Shown piece after piece: positions 17,828 through 24,683 of a DNA stretch of 64,000 nucleotides (position 1 is its first letter; every line of letters starts with the position of its first letter). This DNA is from Mucilaginibacter dorajii (GTDB lineage Bacteria > Bacteroidota > Bacteroidia > Sphingobacteriales > Sphingobacteriaceae), in the NCBI RefSeq assembly GCF_024808255.1, contig NZ_JANTYS010000007.1:186001-250000 (forward strand). Reading direction: 5' to 3'. The notes under the pieces were generated by a model. That model worked only from the letters and a program-made list of their open reading frames with translations. It was not told where the DNA came from and did not search any database. Position numbers and translations under genes: made by a program.

Positions 17828-17947
17828 CTATTTATTTTTCTTATTGGACGGTACTATCTCAGGTTTGGCTGTACCTGTTTTGCCTGACTGATAATCAGAT
17901 GGCCCTTTTTTGCCCACCGGATTTGGTAATGGTTTCTTTTTGCTCAT
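17828..17947 (-). CDS. Small basic 39-residue open reading frame
   Basis: A 39-codon frame (MSKKKPLPNPVGKKGPSDYQ...) whose TAG stop abuts the ATG of the next gene with no gap, suggesting translational coupling. Very Lys/Pro-rich and probably unstructured. No family recognised; it could be a real small protein or a chance leader frame. Confidence 0.4.
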   Translation of the reverse strand: MSKKKPLPNPVGKKGPSDYQSGKTGTAKPEIVPSNKKNK

Positions 17948-18040
17948 AGGTTGATCGCTTCAATAGCTGATTTTTTTAAAGCTAATCATTAATTAACCCA
18001 TAAACGATTATAAAACTGTTTATAGAAAATATACGGCATG

Positions 18041-18068
18041 AAAAAGCCGCCTGTTCATCACAGGCGGC
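18041..18068 (-). terminator. Rho-independent terminator after dps
   Basis: Stem GCCGCCTG / CAGGCGGC with a 7-nt loop, followed on the minus strand by TTTTT. It lies 22 bp after the dps stop codon. Confidence 0.85.
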
Positions 18069-18090
18069 CTTCGATCTTCAACCGGTTTAC

Positions 18091-18570
18091 TTAGTCCTCA
18101 TTTACAAATGAGCGCAGCATCCAGGTGTTTTTTTCGTTAAATTGCATAAAACGGTTCACCATATCGTTGGTACCATCGTCGCCAGCGGCAGCAGTGATAT
18201 CCAGAATTTCTCTTTCTTTGGCAATCAGCGCAGCCAAATCATCAATAATGGCTTTAACCATTAATGTATCTTTTAAGCCAATGGTTTGAATTTCTTTAAT
18301 TGCAGATGTTTTAATATAATCATCAAAAGTGCTGTACGGCGGTTTACCTAATGACAGGATTCTTTCGGCAAGCTCATCAATAGTTAAAAGGGCCGCGGTA
18401 TATAGTTCTTCAAATTTGAGGTGTAGTGTAAAAAAGCTTGGGCCTTTTACGTTCCAATGGCATCCGCGTAATTTTTGATAGTGAATATGGTAGTTGGCCA
18501 ACAGATCGTTCAGATGATCTACAACGGGTTTTACTTTTACTTCTTCGAGGCTGATTTCTTCGGCATTCAT
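18091..18570 (-). CDS. dps: Dps family DNA-protection ferritin
   Basis: 159 residues, full length for Dps. The inter-subunit ferroxidase residues are visible as His38 (GCHWNVKG), His50 (LHLKFEELY), Glu54, Asp65 and Glu69 (IDELAERI). Dps dodecamers oxidise and store iron with peroxide and bind DNA under stress. A short acidic N-terminal extension (MNAEEISLEE) lacks the Lys-rich DNA-binding tail of E. coli Dps, so DNA binding may be weak. Single gene with a strong terminator. Confidence 0.93.
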   Translation of the reverse strand: MNAEEISLEEVKVKPVVDHLNDLLANYHIHYQKLRGCHWNVKGPSFFTLHLKFEELYTAALLTIDELAERILSLGKPPYSTFDDYIKTSAIKEIQTIGLKDTLMVKAIIDDLAALIAKEREILDITAAAGDDGTNDMVNRFMQFNEKNTWMLRSFVNED

Positions 18571-18643
18571 ATGATTAGTGATTTTAGTTTTTTAACACAG
18601 GCCTGGTAGCAATGTTTGGTAAAATTAAACAGTTTTAGATAGA

Positions 18644-19444
18644 TTGAGCATATTTGCAAACTTTATGACAAAGCTGCTACCATATATAAAACATCAATGC
18701 AACCTGCCTATCTGGCGGTTGGAAATTGACGAAACAGGCAGTTTCATTTTCCTCGAAATAAGGGATACGGCCAGCAAACAGGTAAGCTTTACATCGATAG
18801 ATCTGAATAACGGCAGGGTGCATTTCAAAGACCTAAGTATGCCCGAACGTTGGCTTACCGGCATAGAGGCGGCTTACGATGGCGTGCTGCTCATCCATAA
18901 TTATCAATCAGAAAACGGACCGGTACATAAGGGACTGACAGCGATTGACGGCATCACGGGGCGGGCTTTATGGGGCAATTACACACTGGCCTTTGATCAG
19001 CTATCTGTAAACGGACCAGTAGTTTATAATGCCCAGGTGCAGCCTAAAAGATTGATGTTAACTGACATAAAAACCGGGGCTACTTTAAGGGCATATGAAC
19101 CTGTGATTGATACCCTTTTGAATAACCATATCAAAACCGCCCAACTACTTCCCGCATCCTTTTTAGGTACCATTGAACTACCTGCCAAACCTTACGGAAA
19201 TACGGTGCATTACATGGAGCACAATAGTTATAGAATTGTATCTTTGCACACGTTTTTGGCCGGGCAACTTGAACAGCACCTGTACATTTTTGATAACGAG
19301 GGCAATATAGTTCATTGCGATTTGTTACAAGCTGGTATACAAAAATTGCAACCCGAGGCGTTTGTAGTACATAAGAATAAGCTGATCTACCTCAAAAACA
19401 GATCGGAATTAATAGTTTTAAATTTACAAAATACTGTATTATAA
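18644..19444 (+). CDS. DUF4905 domain protein
   Basis: 266 residues without a signal peptide. Beta-rich repeats (WRLEIDETGSFIFLEIRD, GLTAIDGITGRALWGNY, QPKRLMLTDIKTGATLRAYEP) look like blades of a PQQ-type propeller and fit the Bacteroidetes family DUF4905. Function unknown. First gene of an operon with the LysM protein (6 bp gap) and udk. A start at Met8 (18665) is possible. Confidence 0.65.
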   Translation: MSIFANFMTKLLPYIKHQCNLPIWRLEIDETGSFIFLEIRDTASKQVSFTSIDLNNGRVHFKDLSMPERWLTGIEAAYDGVLLIHNYQSENGPVHKGLTAIDGITGRALWGNYTLAFDQLSVNGPVVYNAQVQPKRLMLTDIKTGATLRAYEPVIDTLLNNHIKTAQLLPASFLGTIELPAKPYGNTVHYMEHNSYRIVSLHTFLAGQLEQHLYIFDNEGNIVHCDLLQAGIQKLQPEAFVVHKNKLIYLKNRSELIVLNLQNTVL

Positions 19445-19450
19445 GATATT

Positions 19451-20497
19451 ATGAAATTAAAGATCCTTTTATTGATCGCTCCTTTGTTAACAATCTCTGC
19501 GTCACTTTTTGCCCGCACCGCAGTCGATTCTATCGGTGTGGAAAACCAGAATGGCAAAAAAGTTATCCTCCACAAACTCGATCCTAAAGATAATTATTAC
19601 TCCATAGGCAGGCGCTACAAAGTAAGCCCGAAAGCCATCATTCAATTCAATAACAATGCCCCACTTAAAATTGGCGGCACGGTTAAAGTACCTACCGACC
19701 TTCCATTTGACGGCGCAACAGCCCAGGTAGCAGAACAGGTACAACAAACCAAAGCTACCGTGCAGCAAACAGTGGTACAGCAAAAACCACAAGTGCAGCC
19801 GCCCGTTACTAAACCCCAGGTACAAGCGCCCCCGGTTACGCAGCAACCAACACCAGCAGTACAACAACCAGTTGTAGTTGCCTCAAAACCAACAGCGCCG
19901 GCACCGGTACCAGCAACAACACCTGCGCCACAGCAAACTGCTGCTAATTTAGATAACGTGCAACAGTATAAAGTATCTGCAGGCGAAACTGTGTTTTCTA
20001 TAGCCAAACGTTTCAACACTTCTGTTGATGACATCCGTACGCTTAACAACCTGAGCAATGACGACCTGAAGGCCGACCAGATCATTAAAGTACGTACCGG
20101 CATGCCGCCAGCAGAGCGCCCGGTAGCCAAGCAGGATGTTTTAAAACCCGATTCATCTGCCATGGCAATTGATAGCGCCGCCGATGCTAAGTTTAAAGCC
20201 AACCGTTTTGGTTTGTACGAAAAGAATGAAAAGGGTGTAGCCACCTGGATAGATGATACCAGCCTTGACCCTAAAAAGGAATTGGTTTTACACCGCACTG
20301 CCCCTATCGGCACCGTGATCAAGATCACCAACCCCATGAATAATCACACTACTTACGCCAAAGTGGTAGGCCGGTTTACCGATAGCGAGGCTACCAAAAA
20401 CGTACTCATTGTAATGACCAAAAACACCGCCGACGCATTAGGCGCTTTAGATAAACGCATTAACGTAAATATCAGCTACGGTAGTCCGAATGAATAA
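19451..20497 (+). CDS. Secreted LysM protein with C-terminal RlpA-like (DPBB) domain
   Basis: 348 residues: a signal peptide (1-21, SLFA), LysM 1 (about 38-78, HKLDPKDNYYSIGRRYKVSP), a long Gln/Pro/Val-rich linker (about 90-170), LysM 2 (about 175-218, YKVSAGETVFSIAKRF) and a C-terminal domain (about 275-345, HRTAPIGTVIKITNPMNNHTTYAKVVGRF) like the double-psi barrel of RlpA. It should bind peptidoglycan in the periplasm. The RlpA catalytic context is only partly recognisable, so lytic activity is uncertain. It overlaps udk by 8 bp. Confidence 0.85.
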   Translation: MKLKILLLIAPLLTISASLFARTAVDSIGVENQNGKKVILHKLDPKDNYYSIGRRYKVSPKAIIQFNNNAPLKIGGTVKVPTDLPFDGATAQVAEQVQQTKATVQQTVVQQKPQVQPPVTKPQVQAPPVTQQPTPAVQQPVVVASKPTAPAPVPATTPAPQQTAANLDNVQQYKVSAGETVFSIAKRFNTSVDDIRTLNNLSNDDLKADQIIKVRTGMPPAERPVAKQDVLKPDSSAMAIDSAADAKFKANRFGLYEKNEKGVATWIDDTSLDPKKELVLHRTAPIGTVIKITNPMNNHTTYAKVVGRFTDSEATKNVLIVMTKNTADALGALDKRINVNISYGSPNE

Positions 20498-21122
20498 ACC
20501 ATATATTATTGGGATTGCCGGCGGAAGCGGGTCTGGCAAAACTTTTTTTTTGAAGTGTTTTTTAGAGCATTTTACGGCCGAAGAAGTATCCCTGGTATCG
20601 CAGGATGATTATTATATCCCCGTGGCGCATAACATGACCAAGGAGGAAAACAAGCTGTATAACTTCGATCTGCCGGCAACTATAGACGACCGGCATTTTC
20701 ATGATGATATTGGTAAGCTTTTAAACAAAGAACCTGTCATTAAGCACGAGTATACGTTTAACAATCCCGATGCTATTCCTAAAGTGCTGGAAATTAAGCC
20801 TGCTCCAATCCTTATTGTAGAAGGCCTGTTCATCCTTCATTTTAAAGAAATTGCCGGCATGCTGGATATGAAGATCTTTATTGAGGCCGATGATGAGATT
20901 GCCCTGCAACGCCGCCTTAAACGTGATCTGCTGGAACGTGGCTACTCGCACGATGATGTGATGTATAAATGGGAAAACCACGTTGTACCGGCCTACAAGG
21001 AGTTCCTGCTGCCTTACAAATATGAGTGTGATAAGATCATCACCAACAACACCCACGTTGCAGATGATATTATAGCGGTAACAGAAGAGATTTCGGCAGA
21101 TTTGAGGAAGAAGCTTTTTTAA
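20490..21122 (+). CDS. udk: Uridine kinase
   Basis: 210 residues. P-loop GGSGSGKT at 11-18, the SQDDYY motif, the NFDLPATID segment and the C-terminal RRLKRDLLERGYSHDDVMYKWENHV are all typical of the uridine/cytidine kinase family. The reaction is phosphorylation of uridine or cytidine to the monophosphate in pyrimidine salvage. Its start overlaps the end of the LysM gene by 8 bp, indicating translational coupling. The coding part is intact, but a family-A repeat begins 6 bp after the stop. Confidence 0.93.
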   Translation: MNKPYIIGIAGGSGSGKTFFLKCFLEHFTAEEVSLVSQDDYYIPVAHNMTKEENKLYNFDLPATIDDRHFHDDIGKLLNKEPVIKHEYTFNNPDAIPKVLEIKPAPILIVEGLFILHFKEIAGMLDMKIFIEADDEIALQRRLKRDLLERGYSHDDVMYKWENHVVPAYKEFLLPYKYECDKIITNNTHVADDIIAVTEEISADLRKKLF

Positions 21123-21127
21123 GGTTA

Positions 21128-21165
21128 TTTGAAAATTCGGCGATTTGAAAATTTGAAAATGATTT
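21128..21165 (+). repeat. Family-A repeat, left arm of a 0.86-kb inverted pair
   Basis: The sequence contains TTTGAAAATTCGGCGATTTG followed by TTTGAAAATGATTT and matches, in inverted orientation, the copy at 21929-21990. The same family also flanks the four-helix-bundle gene at 23.1-23.5 kb. Both pairs point with TGA inward. Confidence 0.7.
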
Positions 21166-21240
21166 TTTAGGTGGATACCCGTTAGTTAATATCTCGGTGT
21201 GTCGACGATTCCTAAACATTCAAACCGCCCTCGTTCCTAT

Positions 21241-21304
21241 GCTCCATAGGAGCAAAAGCTTTGTAGCAAAAAACAACAACGGGAATTTTTTGCTCCGTAG
21301 GTGC
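21241..21304. repeat. REP-like hairpins beside the transposase remnant
   Basis: Two short palindromes, GCTCCATAGGAGC (21241-21253) and GCTCCGTAGGTGC (21292-21304), lie just 3' of the Y1 transposase remnant. The same GCTCC-TAT-GGAGC hairpin occurs at 21611-21623 and 24353-24365, so it is on both sides of the remnant. This arrangement is like REP sequences around RAYT transposases. Confidence 0.6.
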
Positions 21305-21317
21305 AAAACCTAATAAA

Positions 21318-21542
21318 CTATTCGGGCAATTTAAAAATGTATTGTTCTTCAAAAGGGATATCGAAATCCTTTAACATTTGGCGGTATTCATCTAAAAAGG
21401 TTTTCTTTTGATGATGTTTCTGCTGATTCGATATATATTTCACAACCTGGTCGATCTGCGACCGGCTGTGGCTGAAAGCGCCATAACCTTCCTGCCATTG
21501 AAATTTCCCAGGCGAAATCCCACGAATATACGAGTTACACAA
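21318..21542 (-). pseudogene. C-terminal remnant of an IS200/RAYT-like Y1 transposase
   Basis: About 74 codons remain. They match the C-terminus of REP-associated/IS200-type transposases: GKFQWQEGYGAFSHSRSQID, then VVKYISNQQKHHQKKTFLDEY (probable catalytic Tyr of KYISNQ), LKDFDIPFEEQYIF. The frame opens only at a TTG, and a stop codon lies two codons upstream. The N-terminal HuH metal-site half is absent; in its place is the palindromic element at 21572-21819. It cannot be active on its own. Confidence 0.8.
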
Positions 21543-21571
21543 TGCTTAGGCATGGTGGTTAGGTGGAGGCC

Positions 21572-21819
21572 AAGGAAAATCGCTTTTGAAGATTTGCGTG
21601 GCAAAAGGTAGCTCCTATGGAGCAAAAAACATAAATTATTTGTTCTACAAATAGGTAGCCGCTATGCGGCATTCTTTCGTCTTCTTAAATATTCGATGCC
21701 GCATAGCGGCTACCTGTTTGTAGAAACAAAAGAGCCAAGCAAGATGCCGCATAGCGGTTACCTATTTGTGCTTATTGAAATATATTACCTTGTGTGAAAA
21801 TGTTAAACGCCACTTCCGT
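21572..21819. mobile_element. Palindromic MITE/REP-like element, copy 1 (decayed ends)
   Basis: The internal part has a 27-bp inverted pair (21646-21672 and 21696-21722, one mismatch, core GGTAGCCGCTATGCGGCAT), a third half-copy (21744-21770) and a GCTCCTATGGAGC hairpin. The outer ends resemble those of copy 2 (24315-24550) but are degenerate. Flanking 11-mers AGGTGGAGGCC (21561-21571) and AAGTGGAGGTC (21820-21830) agree at 9 of 11 positions and may be a target duplication. It lies where the transposase N-terminus should be. Confidence 0.7.
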
Positions 21820-21928
21820 AAGTGGAGGTCTTACGGGAATCTAAAATAAGGTTTGCATTATTTCTACAAAACTTTTGTTCCTACGGAACATTTAAGTCGG
21901 ATAATTTTACGGCGTACATTGAAAGATC

Positions 21929-21990
21929 AAATCATTTTCAAATTTTCAAACGGCATAGCCCTCAACGTAGTTAATCACCGAATCCTCAAA
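21929..21990 (-). repeat. Family-A repeat, right arm
   Basis: The reverse complement reads TTTGAGGATTCGGTGATT, then about 25 unrelated bases, then TTTGAAAATTTGAAAATGA. It is the inverted partner of 21128-21165, so 21128-21990 is a bounded segment between udk and the next gene. The remainder of 21820-21928 carries only another short hairpin (GTTCCTACGGAAC) and no gene. Confidence 0.65.
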
Positions 21991-21998
21991 TTAAAAAA

Positions 21999-22370
21999 TT
22001 ATATCCTATTCCCTATTAGCTGGCGCGTTTGGTTGTGGTAGTCTTCTTTGTTGATAGCACCGGTATTGAACATGTCCCTGAGGCGGATGAGTTCGGCTTC
22101 AATTTTGGGGCAGCAGTTGGCGGTATTTGAGCGGTAGGCCCTGAGCGGGTCTTTATCGGTATTGAGTCCCCACACCAGCGAAATTACCCAGCCGATGATG
22201 GTCCACCCTAAAAAGATATTGAGTAGCAAAACAGTCCTGTAGTTACATTTTTCGCAGGCCAATATGGACGGCAAAAAGTAAATCGGGGTTATAATTACCA
22301 GGAATACAAACAATAGTATCAACTCAGAATATCCTATCATATTAATGTAAACTTTTGTACTTATACGCAA
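21999..22370 (-). CDS. Superinfection-immunity-like membrane protein with SHOCT tail
   Basis: 123 residues. Two membrane helices (about 12-32 and 45-67) contain the family pattern YFLPSILACEKCNYRTVLLLNIFLGWTIIGWVISLVW of the Imm superinfection-immunity domain, named after phage T4 Imm. The C-terminus (LIRLRDMFNTGAINKEDYHNQ) is a SHOCT motif, a short domain common at the ends of membrane proteins. Met11 (22340) is a likely alternative start. In bacteria these proteins are mostly non-phage housekeeping proteins of unknown role; nothing else in the area indicates a prophage. Confidence 0.75.
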   Translation of the reverse strand: MRISTKVYINMIGYSELILLFVFLVIITPIYFLPSILACEKCNYRTVLLLNIFLGWTIIGWVISLVWGLNTDKDPLRAYRSNTANCCPKIEAELIRLRDMFNTGAINKEDYHNQTRQLIGNRI

Positions 22371-22415
22371 GTTAACAATTTTAAGGTACGAATTGATTTA
22401 AAAAGTGGCTTTTTT

Positions 22416-23072
22416 TTAAATTAAAATTTCGGGCACCTCTCCTTCTACTATCAATTTGCCGGCTGTTGCTTTAATAATTTCATCTACCGTAACGCCAGGG
22501 GCACGTTCGAGTAATTTAAAGCCCCCTTCTGGCAGTACATCAAACACACCTAATTCGGTCACTATTTTTTTCACACAGTGTACGCCGGTGAGCGGCAGGG
22601 TGCAATTAGACAGTAGCTTTGATTCGCCGGCCTTGTTTACGTGCTGCATGGCTACAATAATATTTTCGGCCGATGCCACCAGGTCCATTGCGCCCCCCAT
22701 GCCTTTTACCATTTTACCTGGGATTTTCCAGTTGGCTATATCACCATTTTCTGATACCTCCATGGCACCTAAAATAGTCAGGTTAACTTTCCTGGCCCTG
22801 ATCATCCCAAAGCTCATAGCCGAATCAAACGTTGCCGAGCCGGGCAGCATGGTAATGGTTTGTTTACCCGCGTTAATCAGGTCGGGGTCTTCTTCCCCTT
22901 CAAACGGGAATGGCCCCATACCTAACAATCCGTTTTCTGATTGTAAAACCACATCCATGGTTTCGGGAATGTAATTAGCCACCAGTGTTGGGATACCAAT
23001 ACCCAGGTTTACATAGTAGCCGTCTTTTATTTCTTTGGCGATGCGTTTAGCGATGCCTTGTTTGTCTAACAT
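22416..23072 (-). CDS. scoB: 3-oxoacid CoA-transferase subunit B
   Basis: 218 residues. The catalytic glutamate region is visible as VLQSENGLLGMGPFPFEGEEDPD (Glu of SENG), preceded by the NLGIGIPTLVANYIP strand. The enzyme moves CoA from succinyl-CoA to acetoacetate or another 3-oxoacid. Its partner scoA lies upstream on the same strand, but a 464-bp inverted-repeat cassette carrying an unrelated gene separates them. The upstream repeat ends 7 bp before this start codon, so ribosome access or operon read-through may be altered. Confidence 0.93.
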   Translation of the reverse strand: MLDKQGIAKRIAKEIKDGYYVNLGIGIPTLVANYIPETMDVVLQSENGLLGMGPFPFEGEEDPDLINAGKQTITMLPGSATFDSAMSFGMIRARKVNLTILGAMEVSENGDIANWKIPGKMVKGMGGAMDLVASAENIIVAMQHVNKAGESKLLSNCTLPLTGVHCVKKIVTELGVFDVLPEGGFKLLERAPGVTVDEIIKATAGKLIVEGEVPEILI

Positions 23073-23079
23073 AATTTTT

Positions 23080-23543
23080 CAATTTGAAAATTTGAGGATT
23101 TGAAAATTTGAAAATGAATTTATTTTCGAATCAGCTTCCTTTTGAGCTTGCAATGATCTTTGATAGGATCTTGTTAATCACTTTTAGCTTATCTAATAGG
23201 GCTTCATTAAACGGATATCTTTTAGAGAACTGACACAATAACAAGAAATATTCTGTTTCATCGGCTTCTTTAGCAGCTATTTTAAACTTATGTATGAAAT
23301 CATTTTTGCTTTCCGCATTTTGTGCTTCACGCACGTTTGCGCCAATGGAAGTTCCGCACCTGATGAGTTGTTTAGCAATAGCAAACTTTCTGTTGGCCTC
23401 CAATTCTTCCGAAAACTCAATAATATCGAGTGCAAACTCAAAAGTCAATTTAACAATCAAATTCTCTTTGTCGTTTCTCATTAAAATAATTTTAACAATT
23501 TCTAATCATTTTCAAATCTTCAAATTCTCAAATTTTCAAATTG
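23080..23543. mobile_element. Inverted-repeat cassette carrying a four-helix-bundle gene, inserted between scoA and scoB
   Basis: Two 38-bp ends (23080-23117 and 23506-23543) are inverted copies with 36 of 38 identical; the inner end reads TTTGAAAATTTGAAAATGA-type sequence. The only content is the S23/IVP gene, with 13 bp between its stop and the left end and 24 bp between its start and the right end. The cassette starts 7 bp before scoB and ends 3 bp after the scoA stop. Without it the two genes would be about 10 bp apart. No transposase is encoded, so movement would need a trans-acting enzyme. Confidence 0.7.
23131..23481 (-). CDS. Four-helix-bundle protein of the 23S rRNA intervening-sequence (S23/IVP) family
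   Basis: 116 residues. Family motifs: FEFALDIIEFSEEL, AIAKQLIRCGTSIGANVREAQNAESKNDFIHKFKIAAKEADETEYFLLL. These are the signature of the family first found inside 23S rRNA gene insertions and related to the Avd accessory protein of diversity-generating retroelements. Biochemical role unknown; a nucleic-acid-binding pentamer is likely by homology. Here it is neither in an rRNA gene nor near a reverse transcriptase, but inside a compact inverted-repeat cassette in the sco operon. Confidence 0.88.
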   Translation of the reverse strand: MRNDKENLIVKLTFEFALDIIEFSEELEANRKFAIAKQLIRCGTSIGANVREAQNAESKNDFIHKFKIAAKEADETEYFLLLCQFSKRYPFNEALLDKLKVINKILSKIIASSKGS

Positions 23544-23546
23544 TAA

Positions 23547-24251
23547 TTATTCTTTTTTCCTTACCGTTCTCTGTTCTACCCTTTTCTCATAATTAACTCC
23601 CTTAAAAATCCTATGCACATAAATACCAGGCGTGTGAATATGGTCAGGATCTAACTCTCCCGGTTCCACTAATTCTTCTACTTCGGCAATGGTGATCTTG
23701 CCGGCCATGGCCATTACGGGGTTAAAGTTGCGGGCGGTTGATTTATAAATAAGGTTGCCCATGGTATCACCTTTCCAGGCTTTTACAATGGCAAAATCGG
23801 CATCGAAAGCCATTTCCATCAGGTAGTCTTTACCGTTAAAACTGCGCACTTCTTTACCTATGGCAACCTCGGTACCTACACCAGCCGGCGTAAATATGGC
23901 GGGCATGCCATAGCCGGCAGCCATACAGCGGGTAGCTAAGGTTCCTTGTGGTATCAGGTCTACTTCCAGCTCGCCGCTGAGTAGCTGTCGTTCAAATTCG
24001 GCGTTTTCGCCTACATAGGATGAGATCATTTTTTTCACCTGCCTTTGTTTCAGCATCAGGCCGATGCCAAAATCATCAACCCCGGCATTATTGCTGATAC
24101 AGGTGAGTTGTTTTACGCCTTTTTTTACCAGGGCAGCAATACAGTTTTCTGGCAATCCGCATAGACCAAAACCTCCCAACATCAGCGTCATGCCATCCTC
24201 AATATCGCGGATGGCCTCATCGGCACCACTAACTACTTTATTCATGTTCAA
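23547..24251 (-). CDS. scoA: 3-oxoacid CoA-transferase subunit A
   Basis: 234 residues. Starts [42 protein letters not shown], the typical glycine-rich GGFGLCGxPE motif of the alpha subunit, and later [24 protein letters not shown]. It forms the heterodimer with scoB in ketone-body or short acyl-CoA metabolism. It is the promoter-proximal gene of the pair. Its stop codon is 3 bp from the end of the inserted cassette; the coding sequence itself is intact. Confidence 0.93.
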   Translation of the reverse strand: MNMNKVVSGADEAIRDIEDGMTLMLGGFGLCGLPENCIAALVKKGVKQLTCISNNAGVDDFGIGLMLKQRQVKKMISSYVGENAEFERQLLSGELEVDLIPQGTLATRCMAAGYGMPAIFTPAGVGTEVAIGKEVRSFNGKDYLMEMAFDADFAIVKAWKGDTMGNLIYKSTARNFNPVMAMAGKITIAEVEELVEPGELDPDHIHTPGIYVHRIFKGVNYEKRVEQRTVRKKE

Positions 24252-24264
24252 TAATTGGTTAATT

Positions 24265-24272
24265 CAAAATTA
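24265..24272 (-). promoter_or_regulatory. Possible -7 box upstream of scoA
   Basis: The minus strand reads TAATTTTG, matching TAnnTTTG, 14 bp before the scoA start codon. No TTTG box at the expected distance was seen. Confidence 0.35.
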
Positions 24273-24314
24273 GACAATTTTGGACAAAAGATAGATGGAC
24301 AAAGGATAAAAGAC

Positions 24315-24550
24315 AGGGAAATTGCTTTTAAAGATTTGCATAACAATAGGTAGCTCCTATGGAGCAAAACTTACGTTACAAATAGGTAGCCGCTATGCGG
24401 CATACTTTCAGCTTATTAAATATTCAATGCCGCATAGCGGCTACCTATTTGTAGAAACAAAAGAACCAGATAAGATGCCGCATAGCGGCTACCTATTGTG
24501 CTCATTGAATGATGTTACGTTATGCAAAAATGTTAAAAGCGATTTCCCTG
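24315..24550. mobile_element. Palindromic MITE/REP-like element, copy 2 (intact ends)
   Basis: A 236-bp palindromic unit with about 31-bp terminal inverted repeats (24315-24344 and 24519-24550; ends AGGGAAAT and ATTTCCCT, inner ends GCATAAC/GTTATGC). Inside are a GCTCCTATGGAGC hairpin, a long inverted pair with core GGTAGCCGCTATGCGGCAT (24384-24402 and 24427-24445) and a third half-copy (24475-24495). Flanking 11-mers GGATAAAAGAC (24304-24314) and GGATAAAGGAC (24551-24561) differ at one base and look like a target-site duplication. It has no coding capacity. It fills most of the 432-bp gap between scoA and the next gene. Confidence 0.75.
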
Positions 24551-24643
24551 GGATAAAGGACTTTTACTTATTTATAGATAGAATTTGAACAGGAGCATAT
24601 AGGATCATTTACTCAAGAGGGCATCCTAATTCCGCAAAAAATT

Positions 24644-24677
24644 CATATGCAGATCTGAAATTTACAAATCTGCATAT
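24644..24677. repeat. Short inverted repeat downstream of the SGNH esterase gene
   Basis: ATATGCAGAT and ATCTGCATAT are separated by a 13-nt loop, 7 bp beyond the esterase stop codon. It may act as a weak terminator. Related ATGTGCAGATTTCAGAT strings occur at 37550-37580 and 42814-42848, so it may instead be a repeat family. Confidence 0.45.
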
Positions 24678-24683
24678 CTGGTT

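Noticed and set aside
21999..22370. Prophage remnant suggested by the superinfection-immunity domain
   Set aside because: No integrase, capsid, tail or lysis genes nearby; the domain is widespread in non-phage bacterial genes.
22456..22974. Long plus-strand open frame opposite scoB
   Set aside because: It is antisense to a clear, conserved gene, shows no domain and no start signal; it reflects codon bias of scoB.
23131..23481. Diversity-generating retroelement, because S23 proteins are related to Avd
   Set aside because: No reverse transcriptase and no template/variable repeat pair was found in the window.
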